Shown: positions 7,332 through 13,851 of the stretch, piece by piece
Numbering within the stretch: the stretch's first letter is position 1
Layout of the letters: the number at the start of each line of letters is the position of its first letter
Position numbers and translations under genes: made by a program
Assembly (NCBI GenBank): GCA_016191305.1
Contig: JACPOX010000258.1
Location: 1 to 13,851, forward strand
DNA: 13,851 nucleotides
Origin: Legionella longbeachae
Lineage (GTDB): Bacteria; Pseudomonadota; Gammaproteobacteria; Legionellales; Legionellaceae
Direction: 5' to 3'
The notes under the pieces: generated by a model
The model's input: only the letters and a program-made list of their open reading frames with translations
What the model was told of the DNA's origin: nothing
The model's database searches: none

Positions 7332-8093
7332 TTAATTTTTAGGCATAAGAACAATAGGTATTTCAATATCCCTTTCATATCTATTGGGTGGATTTTCTAA
7401 TTTAAAAGTCAAATGAGTTTCACTTTTCTTTTCAAATCTTTTTTGGAGTATCTGTTGTAATATGGGAAAATCATTCTTATTTGAGTCGATGTACTCATTT
7501 AACCACTCAGGCGATCTACATCCATACTCATCAAGGCTAGGCTCATCAGCTATGATAAACCAAGCACTATGCTCAGGTATTTCTATTTTAGCGTCTTGAT
7601 CGCCTAATTTTTTATAAATATCATTAATCTTCATAGTAAGGAAATTGGTATTCACTTGCTGCCATGCTATTAATAGCCATTGTATTGCATGTCCAAATTC
7701 ACCATGTTTCGTGTTCCTTAAACTGCTGTCTTTTAAAAAAAGACTATAGGACAAAAGGCTGTGAAAATCCTTTCCTGTTAGGGCTTTTTTTCCAATAACT
7801 TGTGCAAATTTTTCTTGAAAACCAAATTCTTTTAAAAGTTCTTCCAGTAAACTACGAAATTTTTTTACTGTTCCTTTTGTTTGAATGTCTTCACCATTTA
7901 ATCTTTCTGTAACTAACTCATTTAATTTTTTTAGATGGTCATGTACCACATCAAGATCCATTAAAAAAGCGCCTATTTTTGCACAATCTTTTATGAAAAT
8001 GTTGTCTTGCAATACCTTACCCTTAATATTTTTTTTAATTTCTTCTTCTAATTCTTTTACTATGTTTTCATTTAATTCGTATTTCGTATACAT
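7332..8093 (-). CDS. Unrecognised 253-residue protein
   Basis: A soluble-looking protein with no signal peptide and no clear membrane segment. Residues 1-100 are predicted from their pattern to be amphipathic helices rich in Lys, Glu and Leu (EELEEEIKKNIKG-like and KKLNELVTERLN). Residues 128-150 (NTKHGEFGHAIQWLLIAWQQ) are the most distinctive segment, with aromatic and His residues. The C-terminal third has a beta-like end (HLTFKL and IEIPIVLM). The ATG at 8093 follows AAGGA by seven bases. The gene is convergent with the membrane protein gene, 51 bases apart, and is read from a promoter in 8094-8290. No family is recognised and no function is assigned. Its AT-rich composition and lack of a recognisable core role suggest accessory DNA; it could be another effector candidate, but no PmrA-like site was seen upstream. 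Confidence 0.8.
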   Translation of the reverse strand: MYTKYELNENIVKELEEEIKKNIKGKVLQDNIFIKDCAKIGAFLMDLDVVHDHLKKLNELVTERLNGEDIQTKGTVKKFRSLLEELLKEFGFQEKFAQVIGKKALTGKDFHSLLSYSLFLKDSSLRNTKHGEFGHAIQWLLIAWQQVNTNFLTMKINDIYKKLGDQDAKIEIPEHSAWFIIADEPSLDEYGCRSPEWLNEYIDSNKNDFPILQQILQKRFEKKSETHLTFKLENPPNRYERDIEIPIVLMPKN

Positions 8094-8505
8094 TTTAACA
8101 TCCTTGTTTTGAACATACTGAACATCATCATGACGCTTAAAGTCTATATATTCATCTAATTGTGTTAAAAAGAAAAGAGAAGTTTTTTTTTATTTTCAAA
8201 AGGATGCATTAACTCTCAAAGATCATTCTCTTGAGATTTAAAAGTTGGTGGTTTTTTTTATGATCTTAGTGTCTTTTGACATTTCATCATCTACGTCCCG
8301 CTGTGGCATCCAGAACCTTGGATCACAGAGCGAACTTTTTGGATGAATTTAGATAAACTGGATCCAACAGACAAGCCGCTGGACGTAGGATATGACTATT
8401 CATTTATTTGTTTCATTTATAGCCAATTGAGTAATTTTAAAAATTCTATTCATATTCTCTATTTTTAGCTTTATCAAAAGCTTGCTTCGGAGAAAATAAG
8501 CGTGT
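8094..8505. other. Gene-free stretch of about 410 bases carrying a palindromic element
   Basis: This lies between the start of the 253-residue protein gene and the kdsA stop, both on the minus strand. The left part should hold the promoter of the 253-residue protein; reading the minus strand, TTAACA and TATATA-like hexamers occur around 8140-8170, weakly supported. A perfect 8-base inverted repeat, AAGATCAT (8219-8226) and ATGATCTT (8260-8267), and a 6-base one, TCTCAA (8214-8219) and TTGAGA (8231-8236), are present. The palindromic element at 8291-8388 fills the middle. No gene was found; enolase, which follows kdsA in many bacteria, is absent. Confidence 0.6.
8291..8388. repeat. Dispersed palindromic element, copy A
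   Basis: The element begins CTACGTCC (8291-8298) and ends with its exact complement GGACGTAG (8381-8388); further in, CCAG and ATCC segments pair imperfectly. Its right end (8358-8389) matches the right end of the element at 10958-10989 at 26 of 32 positions, including GACAAGCCG and GGACGTAGG. Both copies are intergenic. This is the signature of a miniature repeat family. Copy A is the more degenerate inside. Confidence 0.75.
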
Positions 8506-10862
<2,357 letters not shown>

Positions 10863-10903
10863 TCAAGTAACATCTCAATAACCACGAGAATTTCAAAACT
10901 CTC

Positions 10904-10988
10904 GACGTCCCGCGACTTATTTGCGGGATCCAGAGATCCAGGCCCGGTGCGAGATTCCTAGATCCCGCGGACAAGCCGTGGGACGTAG
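10904..10988. repeat. Dispersed palindromic element, copy B
   Basis: The left arm starts GACGTCCCGCG (10904 onward) and the right arm ends CCGTGGGACGTAG (10988). The arms pair imperfectly over about 30 bases, with GCGGGATCC (10923-10931) facing GATCCCGC (10961-10968). The right end (10958-10989) matches copy A at 8358-8389 at 26 of 32 positions. It lies in the 255 bases between ribAB and pyrG, and is GC-rich compared with its surround. It may weaken readthrough from ribAB into pyrG. Confidence 0.75.
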
Positions 10989-11084
10989 GCAAAATAGTTT
11001 CCCGTACTTATTGAGAAGTTACGTATCCAAATAGAGAAATAGCAATCTGGGTTATGTAAGAAGTCTAATGGATCATTAGTTCCA

Positions 11085-12293
11085 TTAACTTATTGCCAAC
11101 AAATGTCCCATTTTCTCTTTTTTAGTTTTTAAATATCTATGACTTTCCTTAGTAGGTTCTATTTCTAAAGGTACTCTCTGTGTAACCTTTATTCCATAAT
11201 GATCAACAGCAGCAATTTTTGTTGGATTATTGGTTAATAATCTGATTGCTTCAATACCATAATATTTAAGTATTTGATAAGCAATAGCATAATTTCTACT
11301 GTCAGCAGGTAGTCCCAATTGATGATTCGCATCAACTGTATCCCAACCTTTCTCCTGCAAAGCATAAGCTTTTAGTTTGTTCGCTAGACCAATTCCTCGT
11401 CCTTCCTGACGTAAATAAATTAACACACCACCCTCGGCAGCAATTAATGAAAGCGACTGCTCCAATTGTTTACCACAATCACATTTACAAGAACCAAAAA
11501 TATCACCTGTAATACATTCCGAATGAATACGCACTAAAGGGACTTGATTGGCAGATAAAGGGGGTTTAACTAAGGCAAAATGTTCCGCGCAATCCAATTC
11601 ATTGGCAAACACGGTCATGTTAAAATCACCTTTATTTTGTAAGGGAATTCGTGTTGATGCCGCAGCAGTAACTAACACTTCTTGACGAATTCTGTATTCG
11701 ATCAAATCCTTAATGGTGATCAAAGGAATATTATATTTCTTTGAAAATGCAGCCAATTCATCACGTCGGCTCATAGTTCCATCTTCATTAATAATTTCAC
11801 AAATCACTGCCGCAGGGGTTAAACCTGCTATCTTTGCTAAATCCACACTCCCCTCTGTTTGCCCAGTCCGTTCCAAAACTCCTTTTTTCTTGGCACGTAG
11901 AGGAAAAATATGTCCCGGAGAGATAATATCTTCAGGGCCACTATCAGGGTTTATTGCGACCTTAATAGTCTGAGCTCTATCTTTAGCTGAAATCCCGGTA
12001 GATACGCCATGTGCCGCCTCAATAGATACGGTAAATGCCGTGCCATAAGGCGATTTATTATTCTGCGCCATCATCGGTAATTGTAATTTATTAATCAGTT
12101 CCTCAGCCATAGACAAGCAGATTAATCCACAACCATAACGAGACATAAAATTAATTGATTCAGCTGTTGCAAATTCTGCAGCAATTACTAAATCACCCTC
12201 ATTTTCCCTATCTTCATCATCCATTAAAATGATCATTTTACCAGCTTTGAGTGTATCTACTGCTTGTTCTATTGTAGCTAATGAATACTTCAT
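11085..12293 (-). CDS. ribAB: Bifunctional 3,4-dihydroxy-2-butanone-4-phosphate synthase / GTP cyclohydrolase II
   Basis: The N-terminal half (1 to about 200) is the RibB domain, which turns ribulose 5-phosphate into the four-carbon riboflavin precursor. The C-terminal half (about 205-395) is the RibA domain, which opens GTP. RibB motifs are MDDEDRENEGD (24-34), AAHGVSTGISAKDR and SPGHIFPLRA. The position usually held by a metal-binding His in the G-H-T-E motif is Gln145 here (RTGQTEGSVDL). The RibA domain looks complete: zinc ligands Cys260, Cys271 and Cys273 (HSEC, then KCDC), RQEGRGIGL (295-303), DSRNYAI and LLTNNPTK. The 402-residue length fits a full fusion. GAGG lies seven bases before the ATG at 12293. 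It is 29 bases after ribD, forming a riboflavin operon. No FMN riboswitch was seen before ribD or ribAB. Confidence 0.93.
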   Translation of the reverse strand: MKYSLATIEQAVDTLKAGKMIILMDDEDRENEGDLVIAAEFATAESINFMSRYGCGLICLSMAEELINKLQLPMMAQNNKSPYGTAFTVSIEAAHGVSTGISAKDRAQTIKVAINPDSGPEDIISPGHIFPLRAKKKGVLERTGQTEGSVDLAKIAGLTPAAVICEIINEDGTMSRRDELAAFSKKYNIPLITIKDLIEYRIRQEVLVTAAASTRIPLQNKGDFNMTVFANELDCAEHFALVKPPLSANQVPLVRIHSECITGDIFGSCKCDCGKQLEQSLSLIAAEGGVLIYLRQEGRGIGLANKLKAYALQEKGWDTVDANHQLGLPADSRNYAIAYQILKYYGIEAIRLLTNNPTKIAAVDHYGIKVTQRVPLEIEPTKESHRYLKTKKEKMGHLLAIS

Positions 12294-12322
12294 AACGCGA
12301 CCTCATTTGATCCAGTGTTCAT

Positions 12323-13375
12323 TTAATCCTCTTGCCAATCCAGACATGCTATCATATTGTCGCCCATATCATGCCAAGAAACAGTATGCGCTCGATCTAA
12401 TACCCCATTTTGCTGGTATGCTGAAATTGCATTGTGCTCCAAGCTGGTTGGAACAATGTATAAATAAGTTCGATGCACTAATCCCTCTTGATGTAATGCG
12501 CTAAACAGAGCGCCACCTGCCTCAACCCAAACATCATGATATCCCTGCGCCCCCAAATGCTTGATTACTGCATTTAAATCCATTGTTCCATTCTTCATGG
12601 GCATTAAATGAAAAGTGCTGTTAGGATAGAAAACATTTCGTTCAACACAATGATAAATATGGCAATGGGCTGCTGTTGAAAAAATTACAGCTTCTTTATC
12701 AAGATGCAACTGTCTATCAATAATTGCTATAGGTTTTGCCTGCTCTTTCGCACCTAAACGCACGTTCATCCTGGGATTATCGAGCTGTACTGTTCTGGCA
12801 GTAGTAAGAATCACATCGGAGGCAGAACGCATTTGATGCGTAAATTGTTCACATAAAGAATTGGATAGTATAACACGCCCACCTTCAGTTCGACCAATTT
12901 TTCCATTTAATGTTTGTGCCATTTTAACCGTTACTCTAGGCTTGTTAGTCAAAATCCAGTAAGTATAACTTTTATAAAATTCAGTAATTTCCTCGACAGG
13001 ATAATGCCTTACCTTTATTCCTTTCGCATGCAATTTGTCTGAAGAATTGTTTTTAGAAACAAGTGGATTAGGATCTAAATAAGCAAAAATAACTTCTTCA
13101 ATACCATGGTTAATAATTGCATCTACACAAGGTGGAGTTCTTCCCCAATGGTTACATGGCTCAAGGGTGACATACAGGCTTACCCCTAGCGTTTTAGGAG
13201 GAATCTGTGTTAACAATAATTGTTCTGCGTGCGGAGTTCCTGCCCCCTGATGACAAGCTTGTGCTATAATATTTCCATTTTGCACAGCAACAGCGCCAAC
13301 ACAGGGATTAGGGGCGCAATGACCTTGCCCAAGACGGGCCTGTTCAAGTGCTGCAAGCAAAAACTTTTTGTGCAT
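12323..13375 (-). CDS. ribD: Bifunctional riboflavin-specific deaminase/reductase
   Basis: Catalyses the second and third steps of riboflavin synthesis after GTP opening: deamination of the pyrimidine and reduction of the ribose side chain. The deaminase domain (1 to about 145) has the zinc site His49, Cys74 and Cys83 with catalytic Glu51 (TPHAEQ, LEPCNHWGRTPPC). The reductase domain begins at KPRVTVKMAQTLNGKIG (145-161) and ends at residue 350. The usual S-L-D-G motif reads T-L-N-G (Asn157), and the C-terminal KLLGG-type motif is degenerate, so the reductase half is divergent. I chose ATG at 13375 because family alignment starts there and AAAGG lies ten bases upstream. An in-frame ATG at 13402 would add nine residues. 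It is followed by ribAB after 29 bases and is divergent from the protease gene at 13523. Confidence 0.92.
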   Translation of the reverse strand: MHKKFLLAALEQARLGQGHCAPNPCVGAVAVQNGNIIAQACHQGAGTPHAEQLLLTQIPPKTLGVSLYVTLEPCNHWGRTPPCVDAIINHGIEEVIFAYLDPNPLVSKNNSSDKLHAKGIKVRHYPVEEITEFYKSYTYWILTNKPRVTVKMAQTLNGKIGRTEGGRVILSNSLCEQFTHQMRSASDVILTTARTVQLDNPRMNVRLGAKEQAKPIAIIDRQLHLDKEAVIFSTAAHCHIYHCVERNVFYPNSTFHLMPMKNGTMDLNAVIKHLGAQGYHDVWVEAGGALFSALHQEGLVHRTYLYIVPTSLEHNAISAYQQNGVLDRAHTVSWHDMGDNMIACLDWQED

Positions 13376-13522
13376 TGTTTTATTACCTTTAATAATATGC
13401 ATAGTAACTGCTCACTCACCTAATAGATAGCCACCTCGCTGCGAGCTAGGGGATCACATAAGGGAATGAATAGCTACAATGCGTGAATGATAACAAATTA
13501 TTCACTTTTTGACGAGGCACTC

Positions 13523-13851
13523 GTGATTAAATTGAAAATTAAGAAAAAACTCTGTTGGATACTATTAGCAAGTATTTTTGCGCCTCTCTCTTTAGCTCAG
13601 GATCTGTCTCCTTATTCAACAAGTGAGCTGGAGCAGTTAGAAAAAGAATTCGTACAGCAAATTAACCAATCAGAAAGTGTGGAACGCAATCCATTAGCCA
13701 ATCAATACATTAATCATATCGGAAGTAATCTTGCCCACGCAGGCCACATTAAGTCACCTGATTTCTTTATAGTAAAATCAAACGAAATCAATGCATTTGC
13801 AGGCCCTGGAGGTCATATAGGTATTAACTCTCAACTTATCTTAATTACCAA
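13523..13851 (+). CDS. M48-family periplasmic metalloprotease, N-terminal part (runs off the right edge)
   Basis: The frame opens with GTG at 13523, preceded by GAGG five bases upstream, and stays open to the window end, giving 109 residues. Residues 1-25 form a signal peptide: a Lys-rich start (KLKIKKK), a hydrophobic core (WILLASIFAPLSLA) and likely cleavage before Gln26. The following segment (NPLANQYINHIGSNLA, then FFIVKSNEINAFAGPGGHI and INSQLILI) is the characteristic region just before the HExxH zinc motif in M48 proteases of the BepA/YfgC and LoiP type, which work in outer-membrane protein quality control. The zinc motif itself would lie beyond the edge, so activity cannot be checked. 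TTG or downstream codons are poorer starts. Divergent from ribD. Confidence 0.85.
   Translation, partial: MIKLKIKKKLCWILLASIFAPLSLAQDLSPYSTSELEQLEKEFVQQINQSESVERNPLANQYINHIGSNLAHAGHIKSPDFFIVKSNEINAFAGPGGHIGINSQLILIT

Noticed and set aside
8461..8505. The kdsA frame continues as an open, coding-like tail after its TAA, suggesting a premature stop
   Set aside because: The called C-terminus already matches family length once the internal gap is allowed for, so the tail is probably chance.
13376..13522. Possible FMN riboswitch before ribD
   Set aside because: The spacer is too short and lacks the conserved AGGGGATC and CCGGCGGT-type blocks of the FMN aptamer. CTCGCTGCGAG at about 13435-13445 is only a short hairpin.

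Overview
This window is AT-rich chromosomal DNA from a gammaproteobacterium, most likely a Legionella species. The evidence is the housekeeping protein sequences, a sequence resembling the Legionella/Coxiella PmrA regulatory element, and two orphan genes with the look of accessory or effector genes. The genus call is an inference from sequence character, not a database result.

Layout. Positions 1-198 (minus) hold the N-terminal end of an unrecognised gene, followed by about 400 bases without a convincing gene. An ArgE-type M20 deacetylase (600-1790, minus) is divergent from a secreted PafA-type phosphatase (1937-3556, plus). Then come uridine kinase (udk, 3699-4331) and enoyl-ACP reductase (fabI, 4346-5134, GTG start), 14 bases apart and probably cotranscribed. 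A large palindrome (5153-5209) separates fabI from a convergent small gene for a highly charged protein (5231-5488, minus).

The accessory part is 5231-8093. It holds the small charged protein, a 517-residue multi-pass membrane protein of unknown function (5727-7280, plus) and a 253-residue protein of unknown function (7332-8093, minus). The 517-residue gene has a tandem 9+2+9 site close to the published PmrA box 65 bases before its start, and its C-terminus is charged and Glu/Lys/Gln-rich. It is a reasonable candidate for a PmrA-regulated Dot/Icm substrate. Palindromic repeats lie just outside both ends of this islet (5153-5209 and 8291-8388).

The right-hand part is core metabolism on the minus strand: ribD then ribAB (riboflavin synthesis, 29-base gap), then pyrG and kdsA (CTP synthesis and Kdo synthesis, ATGA overlap). 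CTP is the cosubstrate that activates Kdo, so pyrG-kdsA coupling makes metabolic sense. However, kdsA lacks about 45 internal codons compared with the family, in frame, including conserved active-site segments. A second palindromic repeat, related to the one at 8291-8388, sits between ribAB and pyrG. The window ends inside a divergent M48-type periplasmic metalloprotease gene (13523 onward).

Main points for a second look: the internally deleted KdsA, the PmrA-like box and membrane protein, the repeat-bounded orphan islet, and substitutions at normally conserved residues in RibAB (Gln for His) and RibD (Asn for Asp).
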